This document shows positions 23,348-30,562 of a stretch of DNA of 30,562 bases, one piece after another. Positions within the stretch are counted from its first letter, which is position 1; each line of letters starts with the position of its first letter. Under the pieces are notes generated by a model. It had not been told where the DNA came from. It was given only the letters and a program-made list of their open reading frames with translations, and did no database searches. A program made the position numbers and the translations under genes. The stretch is from JBDIBB01 sp039812685 (lineage in GTDB: Bacteria; Acidobacteriota; Vicinamibacteria; Vicinamibacterales; JAFNAJ01). The stretch lies in assembly GCA_039812685.1 (NCBI GenBank), contig JBDIBB010000046.1:1-30562 (forward strand), read 5' to 3'.

Positions 23348-23376
23348 GGTATCGACTCCGGCGCGGCCGGCTTGAA
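23348..23376 (-). promoter_or_regulatory. possible promoter for the sensor kinase gene
   Basis: TTCAAG (23371-23376), a 17-nt spacer and GATACC (23348-23353) on the minus strand would start transcription near 23341, just upstream of the GTG at 23325. Both hexamers are weak matches. Confidence 0.3.
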
Positions 23377-23451
23377 TCGGCAGGGCGTTCGAGACGCCTT
23401 ACGCGAGGGCCGCACGTGAGGAAGGGTGGCGTCGCACAAGCGTTCCCTCGC

Positions 23452-23457
23452 TACAAT
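23452..23457 (+). promoter_or_regulatory. -10 element for the PPK2-family gene
   Basis: TACAAT lies 22 nt before the ATG at 23480, leaving a short leader of about 16 nt with a GGGGGTG ribosome binding site. No clear -35 is seen. Confidence 0.5.
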
Positions 23458-23479
23458 GCGCTGCGCGTGGGGGTGCGGC

Positions 23480-24976
23480 ATGTTCGAGGCGGCCGAACTG
23501 GGCCGGGCGGTGTCCCGGGACGATTACAAGCGGCGCGAGCCCCGGCTGCGCGCACAGTTGCTGGACGCGCAGCAGCGCCTGCGGGCGGCGCCGTTTCCCG
23601 TCATCGTCCTGTTTGCCGGCGTGGACGGCGCCGGCAAGGGGGAAACCGTCAACCTGCTGAACGCGTGGCTCGACCCGCGCTGGCTGGTCACGCGCGCCTT
23701 CGGCGATCCGTCCGAGGAGGAGCAGCAGCGCCCGGAGTACTGGCGCTACTGGCTGAACCTGCCCCCGCGCGGCCGCATCGGCTTCTACCTGAGCAGCTGG
23801 TACTCCCGTCCGGTGCTCGACCGCGTCTATCGCCGCATCGGCACGCCCGGCTTCGACGAGCGGCTCAACCGCATCGTCGAATTCGAGCGGACGCTCGCCG
23901 ACGACGGGGCGCTCATCCTGAAGTTCTGGATGCACCTCGATCGCAAGCGGCAGGAGCGGCGGCTGCGCAAGCTGCAGGCCGATCCGCTCACGCGCTGGCG
24001 GGTGACCAGGCTCGAGTGGAAGCACTGGCGGATGTACGACCGCTTCATCGATGCCGCCGAGCACGCCATCCGCCACACCTCGCGCGCCGAGGCGCCATGG
24101 CTCATCGTGGAAGGCGCCGATCCCGCCTACCGCAGCCTGACGGTCGGCACGGCGATCCGGGACGCGATCCGCCAGCGGCTCGATCGGGCGCCACGGCCCC
24201 GGAAGAGCGTGGCCGCCGTATCGACGAGCCTGGCCGTCAGGCACGCGCAGCAGGTGCCCTCGTCGGACACGATCCTGGGGCACCTCGACATGACGCTGAA
24301 GGTGCGGAAGACCGACGCGGCCGAGCAGATCGAACGCCTCCAGGGGCGGCTGAACCGGCTGCAGCAGCGCGCCGCCCTCGGCGGCGTCTCGACGGTCCTC
24401 GTGTTCGAAGGATGGGATGCCGCGGGCAAGGGCGGCGCCATTCGTCGCGTGACCGGGGCGCTCGACGCGCGCGATTACCAGGTGATCCCCATCGCGGCGC
24501 CGACCGACGAGGAGCGGGCCCACCACTACCTGTGGCGGTTCTGGCGCCACCTCTCACGGGCGGGCCGCGTGACGATCTACGACCGCAGCTGGTACGGGCG
24601 CGTGCTGGTCGAGCGCATCGAGGGCTTCGCCACCGAGCGCGAGTGGATGCGCGCCTACGCCGAGATCAACCAGTTCGAGGACCAACTCGTTGCACACGGC
24701 ATCCTGCTGGTGAAGTTCTGGCTGCACGTGACGCCGGAGGAGCAGCTGCGGCGGTTCAGCGAGCGCGAGCGCGTGCGGTGGAAGCGCTGGAAGATCACGC
24801 CCGAGGACTGGCGCAACCGCGAGAAGTGGGCGCAGTACGAGACGGCGGTCAACGAGATGATCGAGCGCACCAGCACGCGCATGGCGCCGTGGACGCTGGT
24901 GGAGGCCGACAACAAGCACCACGCGCGCATCAAGGTGCTGCGCACGGTCTGCGAGCGGCTCGAGGCGACACTGTAG
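23480..24976 (+). CDS. pap: two-domain polyphosphate:AMP phosphotransferase (PPK2 class II)
   Basis: The 498-residue cytoplasmic enzyme is expected to transfer phosphate from polyphosphate to AMP, giving ADP. Two PPK2 domains lie in tandem. The first has Walker A GVDGAGKG (47-54). Its lid/Walker B region reads SSWYSRP in place of the usual DRSWYGR, so it may be structural. The second has GWDAAGKG (about 310-317), DRSWYGR (about 368-374), FEGWD and EADNKHHAR, all intact. This one-degenerate, one-active arrangement is the known layout of Pap proteins. The ATG at 23480 is preferred over an upstream in-frame start because the -10 box is at 23452-23457. It is transcribed away from the sensor kinase and convergent with the receptor gene. 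A role in energy buffering is inferred from the family. Confidence 0.93.
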   Translation: MFEAAELGRAVSRDDYKRREPRLRAQLLDAQQRLRAAPFPVIVLFAGVDGAGKGETVNLLNAWLDPRWLVTRAFGDPSEEEQQRPEYWRYWLNLPPRGRIGFYLSSWYSRPVLDRVYRRIGTPGFDERLNRIVEFERTLADDGALILKFWMHLDRKRQERRLRKLQADPLTRWRVTRLEWKHWRMYDRFIDAAEHAIRHTSRAEAPWLIVEGADPAYRSLTVGTAIRDAIRQRLDRAPRPRKSVAAVSTSLAVRHAQQVPSSDTILGHLDMTLKVRKTDAAEQIERLQGRLNRLQQRAALGGVSTVLVFEGWDAAGKGGAIRRVTGALDARDYQVIPIAAPTDEERAHHYLWRFWRHLSRAGRVTIYDRSWYGRVLVERIEGFATEREWMRAYAEINQFEDQLVAHGILLVKFWLHVTPEEQLRRFSERERVRWKRWKITPEDWRNREKWAQYETAVNEMIERTSTRMAPWTLVEADNKHHARIKVLRTVCERLEATL

Positions 24977-24991
24977 GGTGGCCGGATCGAC

Positions 24992-25016
24992 GGGGGCGGC
25001 GCCGCGCGCCGCCCCC
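24992..25016. terminator. perfect 10-bp GC hairpin between convergent genes
   Basis: GGGGGCGGCG and CGCCGCCCCC pair around the 5-nt loop CCGCG, 15 nt after the phosphotransferase stop and 12 nt from the receptor gene's stop. It would fold on either transcript. No U-tract. Confidence 0.6.
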
Positions 25017-25028
25017 GCCAGACGCACG

Positions 25029-28000
25029 TCAGAAGCTGAGGCGCACGGCCATCTGCATCGTGCGTGCCTGGTCCGTGGCCGTCGTCACCTGGAAGCTGTC
25101 CTTCACGGCTCCAACGTAGGACGGCGCAGCGGTGCCGCCGACCGGGTTGAAGTTCGTGTTGTTGAACAGGTTGAAGATCATCAACTGGAACTCGCCGGTC
25201 ACCGGACCCATCGTCTTGAAACGCTTGCCGATGGTGATGTCGGTCCTGAACACCATCGGCCCCGTGACGACGATGCTGCCCATGCCGCAGGCGCCGTAGC
25301 CGTACTGCGGGTTGGTGTTGCCGTAGATGCCGAGCGCCGACTCGAGGCAGTCGGGACCGTTGGCCGGGGCGAAGTACTTGCCGCTGGGCGCGCCCTGCGT
25401 GTAGCCGGTGGCCGACACGCTGAAGGCGCGGATCGTGTTCTCGATGACCTCCTCGGGCAGCATCCACACGAGCGTGCGGTAGCGGTTGTTCGGGTCCGGC
25501 GTCTTGCGCAGCTTGTGCATGGCGCGGAGGTCGCTCAGCGACATGCCCACCAGCCGCACGTTGCCGTAGTCGACCATGCGGCCGCTCTGCCACCGCGTGG
25601 TGCCCATGATGCTCCAGTCGCCGATCAGGCGATTCAGCATGCCGCTGGCGCCCGAGCCGAACCGCCGGCCCTGCCCGAAGGGCAGGTCGTAGAGCCAGTT
25701 CAGCGCGAAGGCGTGACGCACCGCGCCGAGGCTGGCCGAGCCGTTCGAGTAGGTCTGCTCCCGCTCCTTGTAGGGCACGCGGAACGAGTAGAAATCGTCC
25801 TGGTATCCCTTGCCGAGGGTGTAGTTCGCCTGCACCTGCAGCCCGTTCACGTAGCGCCGGTTCACGATCAACTGCAGGGCGTCGTAGCGCGTGTCGCCGC
25901 CGTTGGTCACCACGGTGGCGTTGTTCACGTAGGGGTTGACGCGCCAGAAGTTCACCGGCAACCCGGCCCTCACCATGTTGTTGAAGTAGGTGGCGTTGGC
26001 GGCTATCGTGTTGGCCGCCGCAAACGGGTTCGGGCTCAGGGCGTAGAGAGCGCTGACCAGCGTGGCGTTGGTCCAGCCCGTTCCCGTGTAGGCGGCGGGA
26101 TTGCCCGCGGCGGGCGACCCGTTGAGGTTCGCGAGGTAAATCGGCAGCGGGCTGGTGCCCGGGACGCCGGTGTAGGCGAAGGTGCTGCCGCGGCCGGCGG
26201 CGAGGTTGGCCAGCAGGTTCGCCTGTGCCACCCGGAACTCGTTGATGAACCCGTTCTCGACGATGTTCAGCTCGTTGTAGTTCAGCGCGCCCGAGGTGTT
26301 GCGCAGCGTCCAGGTGCCGTGGCTCGTCGTGTGGACGAAGCGCGCTTCGATCGACATGTTGCGCCCGATGGCGCGCTGAATGCCGACCGTGCCCGACATG
26401 GCGTAGGGCAGCTTCAGATCGGGGTCGAACACCCGCACGTTGGACGTCCGGGCCGGGACCGCCATCGGGTAGATGCGCTCGAGCGGGATGTTCGGCGGCC
26501 CGACGTCGCCGCCCGACAGCAGCACCGGGAGGGCCCCGAGGTTCCCGTTGGCCTGGGTGCGCGCCGCGCTGATCAGGATGCCCGGGTTGTCGCCGTAGGT
26601 CTCCGTCATGTCGCTCATGCCGCCGCGCTGGAAGGCGATGTTGAACCCGCCGCGGATCACGCTGTCACCGGGCGAACCGAGCAGGGTGTGCAGCCACCCC
26701 TTCTCAGAGCCGACGGTCCACGCGGCGCCGATGCTGGGCGCGAAGTTGTTCTTGTCGGTGCGATACGCCTTCGTGTCCTTCGTCAGCATCTCGTACATCG
26801 TCGGCGAGCCCTGGAGCGTGCCGGGCTTGAACAGGTTGCCCAGCCCCGACACCGGTGACCCGACCGACAGGCCGCTGCCCATCCCGGTGGGGCCGAAGAT
26901 GTCCTCCATCGTCGCCGCCGAGTAGCTGTTGTTCAGCGCGTAGAACGGTAGCTGGATCTCGTAGCGCAGCCCCGCGTTCACCGTGAAGTTCGGCCGCATG
27001 CGCCAGCCGTCCTGCACGAAGAACCCCATCTGCCACATCCGGCCTTCCTGCAGGCTCTGTCCCAGGATGTTGTAGGTCTTGCCGTCGGTGCCCACGCGCG
27101 CGTCGTAGAGCATCTGGACGAGCCGGCCGGAGAGCACCGCGTAGAGGTTCCGCGCGTTGGTGAGGTCGGTGGCGCTCGCGCCGGGGAAGTTCGTGGTGTT
27201 GAACATGACGTCAGCCGGATCGCCGGTGGCCATGCCCAGCTCCATCGTCGGCACCAGCCGCTGGTTCCTCAACCACACGTCGCCGCGCGTCACCGACCCG
27301 CCGATGCTCAGGCTGTGACGGCCCTTGATCCAGTTCAGCGTGTCCTCGATCACGCGGGTCGAGCCTTCGCGGGCGCTGTTCTGCCCGGTTCCCGGGAACG
27401 AGTTGCTGATGCCCTTGAACACGTCCCAGTCGAGGGCGTAGCCGTTGTAGTCGGTGAACATCTCCTTCGCGAGGTTCGGGTAGAAGTAGGTCGCGCCGCC
27501 CGTCGCGCCGAGACGGAACTCGTTGATCATCGACGAGGTGAGCGTCGAGCGGAACGAGACCTGCCAGGTGTAGCGCTTCGAGTCCTGGAGCCCGCGCACC
27601 GGGAACCCCGGGAAGATGGGCTGCATGCTGTTGGTCGTGTCAGGATCGGACACCAGGTGGTTGTAGGTGCCCGAGGCCGTCAGCGTGTGCCGGCTCGTGA
27701 CGTTGTAGTCGAGCCGGACCGTCGGGTATTTCGTCTCGCTCTCGGTGTTCTGAGACCACGCGAAGGACTGCGTCAGCGGATCCAGCGTCGTGGTGACGGT
27801 GCCCTGCGACGTGGAGGCGCGCACCGCCGCCAGCGTCTTCGCGATGAGGGGGTCGATGCGGGCGACCTGGCCGTTGGCGGCCGCCAGCGCCATCAGGTCC
27901 ACCGTGCCGCCGGCGTACTGGAAGAGGCCGCGCTCGGCGTTCGGACTCATGATGATGCGCGTGTCGGTGCGGCTGCCCGGTGAACTGATCCACTCGTAGT

Positions 28001-28937
28001 TCACGAAGAAGAAGGCGCGGTTCTTGAGAATCGGACCGCCGAGACGGCCGCCGGGCTGGTTCTGGAAGAGGTAGGGCGTCGGGTTCGGCTTGCCGGTGAC
28101 CGGATCGACGTTGCGGTTCAGGTTGAACCACGTGTTGGAGTTCATCCAGCCCCGCCGCCAGTAGAAGTAGCTGCTCCCCTTGAACTGGTTGGTGCCGGAC
28201 CGGGTGACGAAGCGCACCTGTGCCGCGCCCTGGCCGCCCATGTCGGCGCCCGAGGCGGCCGTCGACACCGTCACCTCCTCCACCGCGTCCAGCCGCGGGC
28301 TGACGCGCGTGAACATCCCGTCCCACGACTTGGCGTAGTTGTCCTGGATGTTCATGCCGTCGAGCGTGATGTTCACCGCGCTCTGCGGCAGCCCGTTGAT
28401 CGTGCCGTCGCGCAGGCTGCCCGTGGTCGTCTGCACGCCCGGCAGGAAGCCCACCAGGTCGAACGCACCGCGGCCCACCACCGGGAGCGTCGCAATCTGG
28501 CTCTGCGAGAGGGTGGCGGCGACGGCGGTGGTTTGTGTCTGGACGATCTCGGATGCGCCCGTCACCTGCACGGTTTCCTCGAGCGCGCCGAGTTCGAGCG
28601 TCGCCTTCACGGAAGCCGTCTGGGCGACGTTGGCGGCGACGCCCGTGAGGACCACCGTCTTGAAGCCGACCAGCGTGACCGTGATGGTGTAGGTGCCGGG
28701 TGGCACCGCCGGGATGACGAAGCCGCCATCGGAACCGCTCACGGCCGCGAGTGCCAGGCCCGTATCGACGTTCTTGGCCTCGATGTCGGCGCCCGGCACG
28801 CGGGCGCCCGACGTGTCGACGACGATGCCGGTGATGGTGGACGTGGCGCCGCCCTGCGCGAGGGCGGCTGGAGCGGAGAACGTTCCCACCAGCAGCACGG
28901 CCAGAGACACGAAGACTGCTCTCGACCACTTACCCAT
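25029..28937 (-). CDS. TonB-dependent receptor, Oar-like, with carboxypeptidase-regulatory-like N-terminal domain
   Basis: The 1302-residue outer-membrane protein starts with a signal peptide (MGKWSRAVFVSLAVLLVG, ending APAALAQ). A carboxypeptidase-regulatory-like Ig-type domain follows at about 32-120 (TGIVVDTSGARVPGADIE, GTYTITVTLVGFKT). The plug domain is at about 125-260 (TLPVVGRGAFDLVGFLPGVQ, ITLDGMNIQDN, VEEVTVSTAASGAD). The rest is a large beta-barrel rich in Tyr, Asn and Trp. The protein ends in RLSF, with the terminal Phe expected of a barrel recognised by BamA. Acidobacteriota encode many such receptors. The substrate is unknown, and there is no SusD partner next to it. The ATG at 28937 has GAGGAGGGG 3 nt upstream, favouring it over an ATG 21 codons earlier. 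Confidence 0.93.
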   Translation of the reverse strand: MGKWSRAVFVSLAVLLVGTFSAPAALAQGGATSTITGIVVDTSGARVPGADIEAKNVDTGLALAAVSGSDGGFVIPAVPPGTYTITVTLVGFKTVVLTGVAANVAQTASVKATLELGALEETVQVTGASEIVQTQTTAVAATLSQSQIATLPVVGRGAFDLVGFLPGVQTTTGSLRDGTINGLPQSAVNITLDGMNIQDNYAKSWDGMFTRVSPRLDAVEEVTVSTAASGADMGGQGAAQVRFVTRSGTNQFKGSSYFYWRRGWMNSNTWFNLNRNVDPVTGKPNPTPYLFQNQPGGRLGGPILKNRAFFFVNYEWISSPGSRTDTRIIMSPNAERGLFQYAGGTVDLMALAAANGQVARIDPLIAKTLAAVRASTSQGTVTTTLDPLTQSFAWSQNTESETKYPTVRLDYNVTSRHTLTASGTYNHLVSDPDTTNSMQPIFPGFPVRGLQDSKRYTWQVSFRSTLTSSMINEFRLGATGGATYFYPNLAKEMFTDYNGYALDWDVFKGISNSFPGTGQNSAREGSTRVIEDTLNWIKGRHSLSIGGSVTRGDVWLRNQRLVPTMELGMATGDPADVMFNTTNFPGASATDLTNARNLYAVLSGRLVQMLYDARVGTDGKTYNILGQSLQEGRMWQMGFFVQDGWRMRPNFTVNAGLRYEIQLPFYALNNSYSAATMEDIFGPTGMGSGLSVGSPVSGLGNLFKPGTLQGSPTMYEMLTKDTKAYRTDKNNFAPSIGAAWTVGSEKGWLHTLLGSPGDSVIRGGFNIAFQRGGMSDMTETYGDNPGILISAARTQANGNLGALPVLLSGGDVGPPNIPLERIYPMAVPARTSNVRVFDPDLKLPYAMSGTVGIQRAIGRNMSIEARFVHTTSHGTWTLRNTSGALNYNELNIVENGFINEFRVAQANLLANLAAGRGSTFAYTGVPGTSPLPIYLANLNGSPAAGNPAAYTGTGWTNATLVSALYALSPNPFAAANTIAANATYFNNMVRAGLPVNFWRVNPYVNNATVVTNGGDTRYDALQLIVNRRYVNGLQVQANYTLGKGYQDDFYSFRVPYKEREQTYSNGSASLGAVRHAFALNWLYDLPFGQGRRFGSGASGMLNRLIGDWSIMGTTRWQSGRMVDYGNVRLVGMSLSDLRAMHKLRKTPDPNNRYRTLVWMLPEEVIENTIRAFSVSATGYTQGAPSGKYFAPANGPDCLESALGIYGNTNPQYGYGACGMGSIVVTGPMVFRTDITIGKRFKTMGPVTGEFQLMIFNLFNNTNFNPVGGTAAPSYVGAVKDSFQVTTATDQARTMQMAVRLSF

Positions 28938-28976
28938 GTTCCCCTCCTCGAAGCCTGCGATCAGGCTCTCTCCCAT

Positions 28977-29015
28977 GCGCATCCGCGTGGCCGCGGCCAC
29001 GATGGGTGGATGCGC
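28977..29015 (-). promoter_or_regulatory. large inverted-repeat structure in the receptor gene's leader
   Basis: An inner 16-bp perfect palindrome (CGTGGCCGCGGCCACG, 28986-29001) is flanked by an outer 8-bp pair (GCGCATCC 28977-28984, GGATGCGC 29008-29015). A smaller hairpin (AGCCTG, 4-nt loop, CAGGCT, 28952-28967) lies between it and the ribosome binding site. It may act as an operator or a leader RNA structure. No promoter hexamers were convincing here. Confidence 0.4.
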
Positions 29016-29203
29016 GCACCAAGCCCACAGACGAAGGGTTCAACGATCGAGCGGCGGGACTTCGCGCCTGAGCGCGCCGTGCCGCGCCAGTTCCCTGCGA
29101 AGCGTCTTGCCCGGACCGCGGGAGGGGGGGGCGATGATGCCCCGCGGCCATGGAGTCACACCGTTGCTGGGCACACGCTACGCCGAGTCCCGGCTCAGGT
29201 CAA

Positions 29204-29247
29204 GACGGACGGGCGGGACGGACGGGTGGGACAGACGGACGGGCGGG
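29204..29247 (+). repeat. three-copy 14-nt G-rich repeat
   Basis: GACGGACGGGCGGG occurs at 29204-29217 and 29234-29247, with a one-base variant at 29217-29230. The stretch from 29016 to 29477 carries no convincing gene. It holds this repeat plus two strong hairpins near the tRNA. Confidence 0.7.
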
Positions 29248-29409
29248 CGGAGTTGTCGAGACTCGTCAGGCACGTTCCCCTGCCGTCAGGGTGGGGCGTC
29301 GGGTCCGGCCAGACCCGACCCGGTTCCGCCCACCTCCTTCCGCCAGGCGCCACCGCGGCATCGCGCTGGTGTATCGTGAGACCGGTGGCATGGCCACGAC
29401 GGCACTCGA

Positions 29410-29459
29410 GGCGGCAGCGGTGGCTGCCGCCGGCGACACCCGGCCGGCGTCCGCCGGCC
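29410..29459 (+). other. two tandem perfect hairpins just upstream of tRNA-Arg
   Basis: The first has a 9-bp stem (GGCGGCAGC and GCTGCCGCC) with a 4-nt loop at 29410-29431. The second is the palindrome-like GGCCGGCG-TC-CGCCGGCC at 29442-29459. They end 18 nt before the tRNA. They might end upstream transcription or mark the tRNA precursor for processing. This is inferred from position. Confidence 0.4.
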
Positions 29460-29477
29460 TGTCGGAGACACCCGCGC

Positions 29478-29554
<77 letters not shown>

Positions 29555-29560
29555 GCCTTC

Positions 29561-29586
29561 GCAACGCCTGCATCTCTCTGCGTTGC
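29561..29586 (+). terminator. hairpin after tRNA-Arg
   Basis: GCAACGC and GCGTTGC form a 7-bp stem around a pyrimidine-rich 12-nt loop, 6 nt after the tRNA. TTCGGCTTGGCTT follows, only weakly T-rich. It is a plausible terminator. Confidence 0.35.
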
Positions 29587-29696
29587 TTCGGCTTGGCTTG
29601 CCGTCGCGGCTCCCTGCCCATCCCCTCAGCGCCAGCCTCGCGTTGGTCCGATTCGTCGCCGACTGACAAACGGCAGACGATCGGTTCGAGCCGCGG

Positions 29697-30104
29697 CTAC
29701 TGGCCCGAGGCCTTCAGGTCGTCGGCGCCAGGACGGCCCGACGATGCCGACAGACGAAGCTGGCGGCGACGCTCCCAGACGCCCGTCATCGCGCGCCGCA
29801 GTTCCTCGTCGGTGATGTTGAGGTACCGCTGGGTCTGCTTGACGCTGGCGTGGCTGAGCATCAACTGGATGATCCGGATGTCGACGCCGTCGGCGAGCAA
29901 TCGGCAACTCCGAACCCCGAATCTGAGCCGGCGAAGCTCGCCACACAGGTACGCACGCCTGACGGTCTCCTCGTGGCAGCCGACGAGCGCGGCCACGTCG
30001 AATGTGGTCAGGAGCCGACGGGGTACGGGGTCGCCATCGTCCCGAGGTCCGGTCACCAGCCCCACCGCAGCACCTTGGCGCCCTTCAGGTTCTCGCTCGT
30101 GCAT
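29697..30104 (-). pseudogene. chimeric remnant: excisionase-like HTH joined to a tyrosine recombinase C-terminus
   Basis: The 135-residue frame has an N-terminal winged-helix of the excisionase type (residues about 30-67: LLTTFDVAALVGCHEETVRRAYLCGELRRLRFGVRSCR). It is followed directly by the end of a phage-type integrase (LLADGVDIRIIQLMLSHAS, QTQRYLNITDEELRRAM). The latter keeps the LSHAS His and the nucleophile Tyr. The N-terminal core-binding domain and the first catalytic Arg and Lys are missing, so it cannot be an active recombinase on its own. The junction near Arg67-Leu68 looks like an in-frame deletion fusing two neighbouring genes. An ATG at 30104 with GGAG 8 nt upstream could still start translation. 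It lies 142 nt from tRNA-Arg and points its 3' end at the tRNA, as integrases of tRNA-borne islands often do. Confidence 0.7.
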
Positions 30105-30506
30105 GGCTCGTTCTCCACGTCAGGCGCGGACAGGACCTGTCCGCTCGGGCGTCGCTCGATGCCGCGGCACGTCGAGCGCCCTGCAGGCCCGTCCCCCGGC
30201 CCGAGCGCCGGAGGACGGGGCATGGCGCACTCGGAAGGCGTTGCCTGAGGGCGGGCCGCGGACCTGTGGCCTGGCTGGAGGTGAAGTAACGCAGGCGCTG
30301 CTGGGTTGCCAGGGGGCGGCGGCGTGTCCCTCGGGGACGCGAACGCGCCGACCCGGGACGCGCCCGGCTGGACCGAGACGCGCCCCTCGTCTACATAGAC
30401 GCCGATTCCGTCGAGAAACTTACAGACGCTGGCCGCGCACACCGAACGACACGGACCGGAGGGTTCTGTCGGTCCCGGACGTCGGTCCCTGCGTTACCAT
30501 CAGCCC
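30105..30506. other. 400-nt stretch with no recognisable gene
   Basis: Frames on both strands give low-complexity Arg/Pro/Ala translations. One local patch near 30380-30430 is less GC-rich (CTCGTCTACATAGACGCC region), which could be a relic of mobile DNA. No repeat of the tRNA 3' end was found here. Confidence 0.4.
30495..30500 (+). promoter_or_regulatory. -10 element for the last gene, leaderless geometry
   Basis: TACCAT ends exactly 6 nt before the ATG at 30507, and there is no Shine-Dalgarno. This matches the spacing at coaA and suggests a leaderless message. Confidence 0.4.
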
Positions 30507-30562
30507 ATGCGAGTGCCGGTCAGGCCGGAGTTGCTCCGTTGGGCCCGGGAACGGGCCCGGAT
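30507..30562 (+). CDS. probable ImmA/IrrE-type metallopeptidase or HTH protein, 5' end only
   Basis: Only 18 codons are in the window: MRVPVRPELLRWARERAR. This opening closely resembles the N-terminal HTH region of XRE-ImmA/IrrE proteins (PELLRWARERA), which are often paired with a DUF4411/PIN-like toxin or lie in mobile elements. The assignment rests on a short stretch, so it is tentative. The position beside an integrase remnant fits. Confidence 0.5.
   Translation, partial: MRVPVRPELLRWARERAR

Noticed and set aside
23326..23481. Upstream start (ATG at 23481) for the sensor kinase
   Set aside because: It would overlap the promoter and start codon of the divergent phosphotransferase gene and add a low-complexity tail. 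The GTG at 23325 has a better-placed upstream promoter, although the choice stays uncertain.
29204..29250. CRISPR array
   Set aside because: The 14-nt G-rich copies have irregular 13- and 17-nt periods and no spacers. No cas genes are present in the window.
30053..30442. 129-codon minus-strand frame near the right edge
   Set aside because: The first 25 residues look protein-like, but the rest is Pro/Arg-rich low complexity and overlaps the start of the excisionase-like frame. No ribosome binding site.

Overview
The window is about 30.6 kb of very GC-rich DNA with short intergenic gaps. The gene content points to an Acidobacteriota genome, possibly class Vicinamibacteria: a large TonB-dependent receptor with an N-terminal carboxypeptidase-regulatory-like domain, a DUF5916 beta-barrel protein, a triple DUF3011 protein and an exported methyltransferase-like protein. 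This placement is inferred from gene families, not from a marker gene.

Left part (1-6050): a truncated DUF5916 outer-membrane protein lies downstream of glpF (glycerol facilitator). Divergent from glpF is a glpK-glpD pair overlapping by 4 nt. The divergent promoters lie back to back over a perfect inverted repeat, so uptake, phosphorylation and oxidation of glycerol look co-regulated. A hairpin separates glpD from a convergent B12-binding radical SAM gene of unknown function (6089-7801).

Centre (8079-14502, minus strand): a tightly coupled operon for a soluble NAD-linked [NiFe] hydrogenase, in the order hoxE-hoxF-hoxU-hoxY-hoxH. The hoxF gene is unusual. It encodes a 1051-residue fusion of a thioredoxin-like [2Fe-2S] domain, a NuoF-type FMN/NADH module and a complete GltD/NfnL-like FAD/NAD(P)H oxidoreductase with its own Fe-S clusters. 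The enzyme may therefore have two pyridine-nucleotide sites, which suggests hydrogen-linked transhydrogenation or flavin-based electron bifurcation. This is the best candidate for an undescribed system in the window. No maturation genes (hyp, hoxW) are present. A perfect 12-bp stem lies about 210 bp upstream of the operon.

Right-centre (15013-24976): a secreted triple-DUF3011 protein, a YugP-type membrane zinc peptidase, a secreted protein of unknown family, a methyltransferase with an export signal, a small DUF2780-like protein, a type I pantothenate kinase, a cytoplasmic multi-PAS hybrid histidine kinase and a two-domain polyphosphate:AMP phosphotransferase. Most convergent gene pairs are separated by perfect GC-rich hairpins without U-tracts.

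Right end (25029-30562): a 1302-residue TonB-dependent receptor with a highly structured leader, then tRNA-Arg(TCT). Beyond the tRNA lie a short chimeric excisionase/integrase remnant and the first codons of a probable ImmA/IrrE-type gene. This looks like the edge of a decayed integrative element that used the tRNA as its attachment site.
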